From Pseudomonas fluorescens (lineage in GTDB: Bacteria > Pseudomonadota > Gammaproteobacteria > Pseudomonadales > Pseudomonadaceae): DNA of 64,000 nt. Below, piece after piece: positions 33,159-41,289 of this stretch. How positions within the stretch are numbered: the first letter of the stretch is position 1; each line of letters starts with the position of its first letter. Made by a program: the position numbers and the translations under genes. The notes beneath the pieces are model-generated. The model was not told the DNA's origin. It saw only the letters and a list, made by a program, of their open reading frames with translations, and searched no databases. The DNA is taken from contig NZ_CABVIR010000005.1 of NCBI RefSeq assembly GCF_902498065.1, forward strand, positions 248,001 through 312,000, given 5' to 3'.

Positions 33159-35786
33159 TTAAGCTTTGGCTGCTGGACGCTTGTCTTCAACCGTCCACTT
33201 GCCGCCGTCGTAATACGCCTTCCAGCCAGTCGGCTTACCGTCGACTTCCGTCTGCACGTACTGCTCTTTGGTCTTGCGGCTGTAACGGATCACGGCAGGG
33301 AGACCGTCCGGGTCCTTCTTCGGCGCTTCGCAGAGGAAGTGGTACTTCGGATCGATCTCATCCTTGTGCGGCACGATCTCCATGACCAGCGGAGCACGCG
33401 TCTCACGGTTTTTCGGAAATTGGCTAGCCGCCAGGAACAGGCCGGAAGCCCCGTCGCGCAGGATGTAGGTGTCGTTGACCTTTTCGCATTTCAGCTCAGG
33501 CATCTTCACCGGGTCCATCTTCGGCGGCGCCGCGTCACCGCTTTTCAACAGTTTGCGGGTGTTCTTGCACGTTGCGTTGGTGCAGCCGAAGAACTTGCCG
33601 AAACGGCCAGTCTTGAGCTGCATCTCGCTGCCGCACTTGTCGCATTCCAGGCTCGGACCTTCGTAGCCCTTGATGCGATAGGTGCCCTCTTCGATTTCGT
33701 AGCCGTCGCAATCCGGGTTGTTGCCGCAGATGTGCAGCTTGCGCTTCTCGTCGAGCAGGTACGCGTCCATCGCTGTGCTGCAGATTGGGCAACGATGTTT
33801 GCCACGCAGAACCAGCGACTCCGATTCACCCTCGTCGTCCGCGGCGATTTCATCGCCCGGCACCAGGTTGACGGTGGCCTTGCAGCGCTCTTTCGGCGGC
33901 AGGCTGTATCCCGAGCAACCGAGGAACACGCCGGTCGATGCGGTACGGATCTGCATCGGACGGCCACAGGTCAGGCACGGAATGTCGGTCATTACCGGCT
34001 GATTGGCACGCATGCCATTTTCCGCGCTTTCGGCTACTTCGAGCTTCTTCTTGAAATCGCCGTAGAACTCGTCCAGCACGTTTTTCCAGTCGCGTTCGCC
34101 CTGGGCCACGTCATCGAGGTTCTCTTCCATGCCGGCGGTGAAGCCGTAGTCCATGAGATTGGAGAAGCTCTCGGACAGACGCTCGGTGACGATGTCACCC
34201 ATTTTTTCCGAGTAGAAACGACGGTTATGCAGCGCAACGTAGCCGCGGTCCTGGATGGTCGAAATGATCGCCGCATAGGTCGAAGGACGACCGATGCCGC
34301 GTTTTTCCATTTCTTTCACCAGGCTCGCTTCCGAGTATCGCGCCGGCGGCTTGGTGAAGTGCTGGGTCGGATCAAGCTTGATCAGCTTCATCGCATCGCC
34401 CTGGGCCATGTCCGGCAGCACGTCGTCATCGCCAGGCTTGGCGATTTGCGGCATGACGCGGGTGTAACCGTCGAACTTCAGGATGCGGCCCTTGGCGCGC
34501 AGCTCGAAATCGCCGGCACCGACGGTGACCGTGGTCGACAGGTATTGGGCCGGCAGCATCTGGCAGGCGAGGAACTGGCGCCAGATCAGCTCATAGAGCC
34601 GCTCTGCATCACGCTCCATGCCGGACAGCTTGCTTGGCTCGGTATTGGCGTCGGACGGACGAATCGCTTCGTGAGCCTCCTGTGCGCCTTCCTTGCTGCT
34701 GTAGACATTCGGGGTTTCCGGCAGGTACTTCTTGCCGAATTCGCCTTCAATATAAGTCCGCGCCATCGTCACGGCATCGGCCGAGAGGTTGGTGGAGTCG
34801 GTACGCATATACGTGATGTAGCCGGCTTCATACAAGCGCTGGGCCATCATCATGGTTTTCTTCACGCCGAAGCCCAGGCGGTTGCTCGCCGCCTGCTGCA
34901 GGGTGGACGTGATGAACGGTGCTGACGGCTTGCTGCTGGTCGGCTTGTCTTCGCGCTTGACGATGCTGTAGCTGGAAGCCTTGAGCTTCTCCAGCGCGGC
35001 CATGGCCTGGGCTTCGTTCAACGGCTTGAACGCCTCACCTTTCTCACGAGCCACGTCAAAGCGCACGGTGGCGCCCTTGGCGGTGCCGAGGTCGGCGTGG
35101 ACTTCCCAGTACTCTTCCGGGTTGAACGCACGAATTTCGCGTTCACGCTCGACCACCAGCTTCACGGCAACCGACTGCACACGACCGGCGGACAGGCCAC
35201 GGGCGATCTTGGCCCACAGCAGCGGCGAAACCATGTAACCCACCACGCGGTCGAGGAAACGACGCGCCTGTTGGGCATTTACACGGTCGATGTCCAGCTC
35301 GCCCGGCTTGGAGAAGGCTTCCTGAATCGCCTTCTTGGTGATTTCGTTGAACACCACGCGCTTGTAGCGGCTGTCATCACCACCGATGGCTTCGCGCAGG
35401 TGCCAGGCAATGGCTTCCCCCTCGCGATCCAAGTCGGTTGCGAGATAGATGGTGTCAGCATCCTTGGCGAGCCGGCGCAGCTCCTCGATGACCTTTTCCT
35501 TGCCCGGGAGGATCTCGTACTTGGCTTTCCAGCCATGATCGGGATCGACACCCATGCGCGAGACCAGCTGCTTGCGCGCTTTCTCTTTCGGCGTGAGCAC
35601 CGGACCTTCACCCGCGGCAGCCTTGCCGCGCTTGGCGGCTGGCTCTTTGCTGGCGCTAGCCGAACCGCTGGTGGGCAGGTCTCGGATATGGCCGATACTC
35701 GACTTCACCACGTATTGGTTACCCAGATACTTGTTGATGGTCTTGGCCTTAGCCGGGGATTCCACAATGACCAGCGATTTGCCCAT
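33159..35786 (-). CDS. topA: DNA topoisomerase I
   Basis: Type IA enzyme that relaxes negative supercoils. 875 residues. The Toprim domain (about 1-150) has VIVESPAKAKT and the metal triad region ATDLDREGEAIAWHL. The catalytic tyrosine is Tyr326 in ITYMRTDSTNLS. C-terminal zinc ribbons begin with CLTCGRPMQ, CPIC and CDKCG, then a basic tail. A Ser/Ala/Lys-rich insertion sits at about 40-70 (GSASASKEPAAKRGKAAAGE), just after RDLPTS, as in other Pseudomonas TopA. Single gene with its own terminator; divergent from nothing close, followed at 114 bases upstream by the DUF1653 gene. Confidence 0.97.
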   Translation of the reverse strand: MGKSLVIVESPAKAKTINKYLGNQYVVKSSIGHIRDLPTSGSASASKEPAAKRGKAAAGEGPVLTPKEKARKQLVSRMGVDPDHGWKAKYEILPGKEKVIEELRRLAKDADTIYLATDLDREGEAIAWHLREAIGGDDSRYKRVVFNEITKKAIQEAFSKPGELDIDRVNAQQARRFLDRVVGYMVSPLLWAKIARGLSAGRVQSVAVKLVVEREREIRAFNPEEYWEVHADLGTAKGATVRFDVAREKGEAFKPLNEAQAMAALEKLKASSYSIVKREDKPTSSKPSAPFITSTLQQAASNRLGFGVKKTMMMAQRLYEAGYITYMRTDSTNLSADAVTMARTYIEGEFGKKYLPETPNVYSSKEGAQEAHEAIRPSDANTEPSKLSGMERDAERLYELIWRQFLACQMLPAQYLSTTVTVGAGDFELRAKGRILKFDGYTRVMPQIAKPGDDDVLPDMAQGDAMKLIKLDPTQHFTKPPARYSEASLVKEMEKRGIGRPSTYAAIISTIQDRGYVALHNRRFYSEKMGDIVTERLSESFSNLMDYGFTAGMEENLDDVAQGERDWKNVLDEFYGDFKKKLEVAESAENGMRANQPVMTDIPCLTCGRPMQIRTASTGVFLGCSGYSLPPKERCKATVNLVPGDEIAADDEGESESLVLRGKHRCPICSTAMDAYLLDEKRKLHICGNNPDCDGYEIEEGTYRIKGYEGPSLECDKCGSEMQLKTGRFGKFFGCTNATCKNTRKLLKSGDAAPPKMDPVKMPELKCEKVNDTYILRDGASGLFLAASQFPKNRETRAPLVMEIVPHKDEIDPKYHFLCEAPKKDPDGLPAVIRYSRKTKEQYVQTEVDGKPTGWKAYYDGGKWTVEDKRPAAKA

Positions 35787-35900
35787 GGATCAGAAAATTC
35801 CTGAATTCTAGAAGTGAAAGGCGGTTGGCGCCTGACGCGGCACCGCTATATATAGTGGCTACAAGGTGAGGTCAAGCGCAGGGTTCTGCGCGCTCTCAGC

Positions 35901-36137
35901 TTATGCCTTCGAAAAAAGGCTCGGTTCGGCTTGCACCAAAGCAAAGCGTGGCACCTGTTCGCCGTCAACCTCGACCGACTCCAGGAACATGCTCAAGGGA
36001 CGTACCCAAAAGCCGTAATCGCCATACAGGGCTTGGTAGAAGACCACTTCTTCTTCGGTTTCCGAATGCCGCGCAATACTGAATACACGGTACTGCGGAC
36101 CTTTGTAATGTTGGTAGAGCCCAGGTTGTATCGGCAT
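35901..36137 (-). CDS. DUF1653 family protein
   Basis: Small protein of 78 residues. The DUF1653 pattern is YQHYKGPQYRVFSIARHSETEE then VVFYQALYGDYGFWVRPLSMFLESVE, rich in aromatic residues over most of its length. The ATG at 36137 has GAGGG eight bases upstream; an ATG at 36155 would add six residues. The family is widespread and its function unknown. Lies between fadA and topA on the same strand but separated from both by about 100 bases. Confidence 0.8.
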   Translation of the reverse strand: MPIQPGLYQHYKGPQYRVFSIARHSETEEEVVFYQALYGDYGFWVRPLSMFLESVEVDGEQVPRFALVQAEPSLFSKA

Positions 36138-36236
36138 GGTTTGGCCCTCACTCAAATCTTTTCAAAATAAAAACAAAAATAAATCCGGAAAAACAAAAAC
36201 CGGGGCACTTGGCCCCGGCTTCCGTCAACGGAACGC

Positions 36237-37412
36237 TTAAACGCGTTCGAAGACGGTGGAGATGCCTTGGCCGAGACCAATGCACATGGTGGCTACCCCA
36301 AGATTGCCGCCATTTTGCTTCATCACGTTCAGCAAAGTGCCGGAGATACGCGCACCGGAGCAACCGAACGGGTGACCCAGGGCGATCGCGCCGCCGTGCA
36401 GGTTAACCTTCTCGTTCATCTTGTCGAGCACTTTCAGATCTTTCAGCACTGGCAGGGCCTGTGCGGCGAAAGCTTCGTTGAGCTCGAAGAAGTCGATATC
36501 GTTGATGCCAAGGCCCGCGCGCTTCAGTGCTTTTTGTGTGGCCGGTACTGGACCATAGCCCATGATTGCCGGATCCACACCTGCCACTGCCATCGAGCGA
36601 ATCACTGCCAGAGGCTGGATGCCCAGGTCTTGTGCACGCTGCGCCGACATCACGATCATGCACGACGCACCATCGGTGATCTGCGACGAAGTACCGGCTG
36701 TCACGGTGCCGCCTTTCGGGTTAAACGCTGGCTTCAATGCCGCCAGGCTTTCCAGGGTGGTTTCCGGACGAATGGTTTCGTCGTAGTCGAACAGTTTCAG
36801 GAAACCGTTCTCGTCGTAGCCCTGCATCGGGATGATTTCGTCTTTGAACTTGCCTTCCACAGTCGCCTTGTGGGCGAGCTGATGGGAGCGCACGCCGAAA
36901 GCGTCCTGCTGCTCGCGAGTGATGCCGTGCATTTTGCCCAGCATTTCAGCGGTCAGGCCCATCATGCCCGAGGCTTTCGCCGCGTACAGCGACATGTGCG
37001 GGTTTGGATCGACACCGTGCATCATGCTCACGTGGCCCATGTGCTCGACGCCGCCGACGACGAACACGTCACCATTGCCGGTCATGATCGCTTGAGCAGC
37101 GGTGTGCAGAGCACTCATGGACGAGCCACACAGACGGCTGACGGTCTGACCGGCAGCGGTGTGCGGGATCTGCGTCATCAGCGACGCCATGCGAGCGATG
37201 TTCCAGCCCTGCTCCAGGGTCTGGTTGACACAGCCCCAGATCACGTCTTCGACTTCGTTCGGGTCGACCTTGACGTTACGTTCCAGCAATTTGCTGATCA
37301 GGTGTGCCGACATATCTTCAGCACGGGTGTTGCGGTGCATGCCGCCCTTGGAGCGGCCCATCGGAGTACGACCGAAGTCGACAATCACGACGTCTCTTGG
37401 ATTCAAGCTCAT
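36237..37412 (-). CDS. fadA: 3-ketoacyl-CoA thiolase FadA
   Basis: Beta subunit of the fatty-acid oxidation complex: cleaves 3-ketoacyl-CoA to acetyl-CoA and a shortened acyl-CoA. 391 residues. Nucleophilic Cys95 in SRLCGSSMSALH, the His in ALGHPFGCSGAR and the acid/base Cys in VATMCIGLGQG form the thiolase site. It starts 32 bases after fadB, and together they form the FadB2A2 heterotetramer. Expression likely follows the fadB promoter. Confidence 0.96.
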   Translation of the reverse strand: MSLNPRDVVIVDFGRTPMGRSKGGMHRNTRAEDMSAHLISKLLERNVKVDPNEVEDVIWGCVNQTLEQGWNIARMASLMTQIPHTAAGQTVSRLCGSSMSALHTAAQAIMTGNGDVFVVGGVEHMGHVSMMHGVDPNPHMSLYAAKASGMMGLTAEMLGKMHGITREQQDAFGVRSHQLAHKATVEGKFKDEIIPMQGYDENGFLKLFDYDETIRPETTLESLAALKPAFNPKGGTVTAGTSSQITDGASCMIVMSAQRAQDLGIQPLAVIRSMAVAGVDPAIMGYGPVPATQKALKRAGLGINDIDFFELNEAFAAQALPVLKDLKVLDKMNEKVNLHGGAIALGHPFGCSGARISGTLLNVMKQNGGNLGVATMCIGLGQGISTVFERV

Positions 37413-37444
37413 AAAATTTCACTCTCGCTCAAAAGTTGGGACGC

Positions 37445-39592
37445 TTAACCGAAGAACCGCTGGCCGGTCTTGGCCATTTCACGCAGTTTTGCGGTCGGGT
37501 GGTACAGCGCGCCCAAATCAGCGTACTGGTCAGCCAGGGCAACGAACTCGGCAACACCGATCGAATCGATGTAGCGCAGCGCACCACCACGGAATGGAGG
37601 GAAACCAATACCGTAGACCAGACCCATGTCGGCTTCGGCAGCGGTTTCGACGATGCCGTCTTCCAGGCAACGCACGGTTTCCAGGCACAGCGGGATCATC
37701 ATCCAGTTGATGATGTCTTCGTCAGTGACTTCGCGCTGTTCGAAAACGATTGGCTTGAGCACTTCCAGCACCGACGGGTCGGCCACTTTCTTCTGCTTGC
37801 CCTTCTTGTCGGTCTCGTAGGCGTAGAAACCCTTGCCATTCTTCTGGCCCAGGCGCTTGGCTTCGTAGAGCACGTCGACAGCCGAACGGCGGTCGTCTTT
37901 CATGCGGTCCGGGAAGCCTTCAGCCATGACGTCGCGACCGTGGTGGCCGGTGTCGATGCCGACCACGTCCATCAGGTACGCCGGACCCATTGGCCAGCCG
38001 AATTTTTCCATGACCTTGTCGATACGGACGAAGTCCACACCGGCGCTGACCAGCTTGGCGAAACCGCCGAAGTACGGGAACAGGACGCGGTTGACCAGGA
38101 AGCCCGGGCAGTCGTTGACGACGATCGGGTTCTTGCCCATTTTCTTGGCGTAGGCAACGGTGGTGGCAACGGCCAGTTCGCTGGACTTCTCGCCACGAAT
38201 CACTTCAACCAGCGGCATCATGTGCACGGGGTTGAAGAAGTGCATGCCGACGAAGTTTTCCGGACGCTTGAGGGCCTTGGCCAGCAAGGTGATGGAAATG
38301 GTCGAGGTGTTGGACGCGAGGATGGTGTCCTCTTTGACCTTGTCTTCCACTTCGGCCAGCACAGCCTGCTTGACCTTAGGGTTCTCGACGACCGCTTCAA
38401 CCACCAGGTCAACGTGACCGAAGTCGCCGTAGGACAGGGTCGGACGAATGCCGTTGAGCACTTCAGCCATTTTCGCCGCAGTCATGCGACCTTTATCAAC
38501 GCGGCCGACCAGCAGCTTGGCGGCTTCAGCCAAGCCTTGCTCGATGCCGTGCTCGTTGATGTCTTTCATCAGGATCGGCGTGCCTTTGGACGCCGACTGA
38601 TAAGCGATACCGCCGCCCATGATGCCGGCGCCCAATACAGCAGCCTGCTTCACGTCTTTGGCGATTTCGTCGTAGGCCTTGGCCTTTTTCTTCAGTTCCT
38701 GATCATTCAGGAACAGACCGATCAAGCTCTGCGCGGCAGAGGTCTTGGCCAGTTTGACGAAACCGGCAGCTTCGACTTCCAGCGCTTTTTCGCGACCGAA
38801 GTTCGCCGCTTTCTGGATGGTCTTGATGGCTTCAACGGGCGCCGGATAGTTCGGGCCAGCCTGGCCAGCCACGAAACCTTTGGCGGTTTCGAAAGCCATC
38901 ATTTGCTCGATGGCGTTCAGTTTCAGCTTTTCCAGCTTCGGCTGACGCTTGGCCTTGTAGTCGAACTCGCCAGAGATGGCGCGCTTGACGAGCTCCAGAG
39001 CGGCTTCCTGCAGTTTCCCAGGTTCAACCACCGCATCGACGGCGCCGACTTTCAGCGCGTCTTCAGGACGGTTTTCCTTGCCGGAGGCAATCCACTCGAT
39101 GGCGTTGTCGGCACCGATCAGGCGCGGCAGGCGCACGGTGCCACCGAAGCCCGGGTAGATGCCCAGTTTGACTTCCGGCAGACCAATCTTGGCCTTGGTG
39201 GACATGACGCGGTAGTCCGCCGCCAGGCACATTTCCAGACCGCCACCCAAGGCGATGCCGTTGATCGCGGCGACAGTCGGGACGTTGAGGTCTTCGAAAT
39301 CGCTGAAAATTCTGTTGGCTTCGAGGTTGCCAGCGACAAGCTCTGCATCAGGCAGCTTGAAGTTCTCGACAAATTCGGTGATGTCGGCGCCGACGATGAA
39401 CACGTCTTTGCCGCTGCTGACGATCACACCCTTGATCGAAGCATCTGCCTTGATGGTGTCAACGGCCTGACGCAGTTCGTTCAGGGTTAGACGGTTGAAC
39501 TTGTTGACGGACTCACCCTTGAGGTCGAATTTCAATTCGACGATGCCACTTTCAAGAGCCTTAACCGTGATGGCTTTACCTTCGTAAATCAT
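37445..39592 (-). CDS. fadB: multifunctional fatty-acid oxidation complex alpha subunit FadB
   Basis: Enoyl-CoA hydratase/isomerase plus 3-hydroxyacyl-CoA dehydrogenase, 715 residues from ATG 39592 with GGAG upstream. N-terminal hydratase domain (about 1-190): oxyanion loops near GKDVFIVGADI and NGIALGGGLEMCLAADYR with the two catalytic glutamates. The dehydrogenase domain has the NAD site VLGAGIMGGGIAYQSA, and the catalytic His in GMHFFNPVHMMPLVE. The frame is open to 39697, but those residues are not family-like. fadA follows on the same transcript. An interrupted inverted repeat with PsrA-like half-sites lies 150 bases upstream. Confidence 0.96.
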   Translation of the reverse strand: MIYEGKAITVKALESGIVELKFDLKGESVNKFNRLTLNELRQAVDTIKADASIKGVIVSSGKDVFIVGADITEFVENFKLPDAELVAGNLEANRIFSDFEDLNVPTVAAINGIALGGGLEMCLAADYRVMSTKAKIGLPEVKLGIYPGFGGTVRLPRLIGADNAIEWIASGKENRPEDALKVGAVDAVVEPGKLQEAALELVKRAISGEFDYKAKRQPKLEKLKLNAIEQMMAFETAKGFVAGQAGPNYPAPVEAIKTIQKAANFGREKALEVEAAGFVKLAKTSAAQSLIGLFLNDQELKKKAKAYDEIAKDVKQAAVLGAGIMGGGIAYQSASKGTPILMKDINEHGIEQGLAEAAKLLVGRVDKGRMTAAKMAEVLNGIRPTLSYGDFGHVDLVVEAVVENPKVKQAVLAEVEDKVKEDTILASNTSTISITLLAKALKRPENFVGMHFFNPVHMMPLVEVIRGEKSSELAVATTVAYAKKMGKNPIVVNDCPGFLVNRVLFPYFGGFAKLVSAGVDFVRIDKVMEKFGWPMGPAYLMDVVGIDTGHHGRDVMAEGFPDRMKDDRRSAVDVLYEAKRLGQKNGKGFYAYETDKKGKQKKVADPSVLEVLKPIVFEQREVTDEDIINWMMIPLCLETVRCLEDGIVETAAEADMGLVYGIGFPPFRGGALRYIDSIGVAEFVALADQYADLGALYHPTAKLREMAKTGQRFFG

Positions 39593-39741
39593 CAACTGAT
39601 CTCCACGATATGGAAGCTGAACAGTACACGTCGGACGCAGGCGAATGGCTTGGCAGGGACGTTTATCGTCGATGCTACGCCAATCCACCCGACACACCCG
39701 CCAACGCGATAGTCGGGATTCTGTAGGAGCGGTCTGAAATA

Positions 39742-39768
39742 CAAACGCTCAATTCATACGCCCGTTTG
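39742..39768. promoter_or_regulatory. inverted repeat with PsrA-like half-sites upstream of fadB
   Basis: CAAACG (39742-39747) and CGTTTG (39763-39768) separated by 15 bases. The half-sites equal those of the PsrA box, but the spacing is wider than the 2-4 bases of the motif I recall, so assignment is tentative. Confidence 0.35.
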
Positions 39769-39959
39769 ATTTGGGTACGTCACCTTCACGGAATTTCCGA
39801 CAATTGTCAATCGCCCAAAATACGGGTTGAAACGCGACTTTCCGGTCATTTCCGTAACACGAAGACCTGCAACACGCGGCTGCATGTGAGGCCATTCATA
39901 AGATCAATAGTTAGAAAAGTCGCCCTAATTCACCGCAGCCTTTGTTTAACGGGCTACGC

Positions 39960-40080
39960 TGACGGGAGTTTTGAGGAAAAATATGAACGCGTCGGCGAAT
40001 GCCCGGCGTAAGATCAGCCACATCGAATTACCGGCCTGCCTGGCCAACTCCAGCCCGATGTTGAATGTCGGGCTTTTTAT
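39960..40080 (+). ncRNA. candidate small transcript ending in an intrinsic terminator
   Basis: A stem AGCCCGA/TCGGGCT (40052-40058 and 40068-40074) followed by five T has no upstream plus-strand gene to serve, implying a short transcript. Within it an ATG at 39983 preceded by GAGG opens a 41-codon frame that continues through the hairpin to a TAG at 40106-40108. It may be a small RNA, a leader or a small-protein gene. No family recognised. Confidence 0.3.
40052..40078 (+). terminator. orphan intrinsic terminator
   Basis: Stem AGCCCGA with TCGGGCT, nine-base loop, followed by TTTT. See the candidate small transcript that precedes it. Confidence 0.6.
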
Positions 40081-40102
40081 TGCCTGCGAATCTGCCAACG
40101 CC

Positions 40103-40193
40103 CTGTAGGAGCCCGCTTGCTGGCGATCCAGACAACGCGGATAACGAGGAAAACCGCGTGTCGTTCATCGCCAGCAAGCCGGCTCCTGCAGGA
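40103..40193. repeat. REP pair
   Basis: Left unit TGTAGGAGCCCGCTTGCTGGC (40104-40124) and right unit GCCAGCAAGCCGGCTCCTGCA (40170-40190) in inverted orientation. The arms are imperfect partners. Confidence 0.8.
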
Positions 40194-40199
40194 TCGGGT

Positions 40200-40637
40200 T
40201 CAGGCGAGGTCCTTGAGGGTGGCGTCGATTTGTTGCAGGACGGATGCGTCGCCCTTCTCGCCCCAATACAACGTGATCATTTGCTTGTCCGCTTCGACCT
40301 TGTAGACGTTGGCCGGCAACTTTTCGAAATGAATCAGCAACGCCGGCTCCTCGCAGACCTCCTGCCACTGATTCACCCACACACCCGGCGACTTCTGCCA
40401 ATAAGTCCAGCAAGAGGGCTGACTGCCGCGACGCGGTCGATGGTATTGCGCGCAGGGGCTCGGCGGTTCCTGGCTCAGCCAGTGCGGCCACTCTTGAGGA
40501 GCCAGTTGCATGGCCAGCCCGATGCGTCGCGCCTCCATGCGCAGGGCCATGCGCCCGCTCTGCCCACGGGACGGTCGCAGCCATGCCAGCGGACTCAACA
40601 CCACCAACAGGATTGACACCACTATCCAGACCGTCAT
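40200..40637 (-). CDS. membrane-anchored hypothetical protein
   Basis: Protein of 145 residues with a single N-terminal helix (VWIVVSILLVVLSPLAWL, about 3-20) and basic stop-transfer residues (RPSRGQSGRMALRMEARR); the rest faces cytosol or periplasm. The soluble domain contains EWPHWLSQEP, a Cys pair and FEKLPANVYKVEADKQMITLYWGEKGDAS. I do not recognise a family; from memory PAO1 has an equivalent next to the universal stress gene. Its ATG lies 104 bases from the divergent stress-protein start. Confidence 0.7.
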   Translation of the reverse strand: MTVWIVVSILLVVLSPLAWLRPSRGQSGRMALRMEARRIGLAMQLAPQEWPHWLSQEPPSPCAQYHRPRRGSQPSCWTYWQKSPGVWVNQWQEVCEEPALLIHFEKLPANVYKVEADKQMITLYWGEKGDASVLQQIDATLKDLA

Positions 40638-40740
40638 ATCTGTACTCCCGATTCTTGATGAGCGCTTTGGGTCACTTTGAAAACAATGCGCTTGAAACCA
40701 GCCATACTTACCAATATTGCATCCTCAGGAGGAGCACCTC

Positions 40741-41181
40741 ATGCCCTACAACCACATTCTGGTCGCTGTAGACCTGACCGAAGAGTGCGACCCTGTCATC
40801 CACCGTGCTCGCGAATTGTCGGTGAGCAACGGCGCGAAATTGTCCCTGGTGCACATTGTCGAACCCATGGCCATGGCCTTTGGCGGCGACGTGCCGATGG
40901 ACCTTTCCCAGTTGCAACAGCAACAGTTCGATCAGGCAAAGGAACGTCTTGACCGGCTGATCGTGAAGTACCCGGAACTGTCCAAAGAGTACAGCCACCT
41001 GACCTACGGCCAGCCACGCCAGGAGATTCATCACCTGGCCAAAGAGCAGACCTGCGACCTGATTGTGGTGGGCAGCCATGGCCGGCATGGCCTGGCATTG
41101 CTGCTGGGCTCCACCGCCAACGACGTGCTGCACGGTGCGCCTTGCGATGTGCTTGCGGTGCGCCTGCAAAACAAAAGCTGA
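40741..41181 (+). CDS. universal stress protein, UspA family
   Basis: Single Usp domain of 146 residues from ATG 40741, with GGAGGAGC upstream. Begins YNHILVAVDLTEECDPVI (ATP-site first strand and Asp10) and ends CDLIVVGSHGRHGLALLLGSTANDVLHGAPCDVLAVR. The GxxG glycine motif is followed by GST after eight rather than nine residues, so ATP-binding class is uncertain. Cytosolic, presumably dimeric. Expression is usually stress-linked; no regulatory site is seen. A short REP-like repeat and a terminator follow. Confidence 0.88.
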   Translation: MPYNHILVAVDLTEECDPVIHRARELSVSNGAKLSLVHIVEPMAMAFGGDVPMDLSQLQQQQFDQAKERLDRLIVKYPELSKEYSHLTYGQPRQEIHHLAKEQTCDLIVVGSHGRHGLALLLGSTANDVLHGAPCDVLAVRLQNKS

Positions 41182-41189
41182 TAAAGATT

Positions 41190-41219
41190 TTGTGGGAGCC
41201 GGCTTGCTGGCTCCTACAG
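41190..41219. repeat. single REP unit
   Basis: TGTGGGAGCCGGCTTGCTGGC followed by TCCTACA, near-palindromic core GCCGGCTTGCTGGC. Directly precedes the uup/usp terminator. Confidence 0.7.
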
Positions 41220-41238
41220 AAGGATTATGTTGCATACG

Positions 41239-41276
41239 AAAAGCCCGGCGCTCATCACTGAACGCCGGGCTTTTTT
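41239..41276. terminator. bidirectional terminator between usp and uup
   Basis: Stem AAGCCCGGCG with CGCCGGGCTT (41241-41250 and 41263-41272), followed by TTTT on the plus strand and an A-run on the left, so it can end transcripts from both convergent genes. Confidence 0.9.
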
Positions 41277-41289
41277 ATTGCTGGATCAA

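Larger units (their letters stand above)
39593..40199. other. 607-base region without a firm gene, upstream of fadB
   Basis: Contains the fadB promoter side (39593-39770), with a CAAACG-N15-CGTTTG inverted repeat (39742-39768); a T-ended hairpin on the plus strand at 40052-40078 preceded by a Shine-Dalgarno-like GAGG and ATG at 39983; and a REP pair (40103-40193). An 81-codon frame at 39766 starts with TTG and looks non-coding. Confidence 0.5.

Noticed and set aside
37436..39490. 684-codon open frame on the plus strand opposite fadB
   Set aside because: Shadow of FadB; no recognisable domain.
39766..40011. 81-codon frame upstream of the small-transcript candidate
   Set aside because: Starts with TTG, lacks a ribosome site and domain, and its composition is unlike that of neighbouring proteins.
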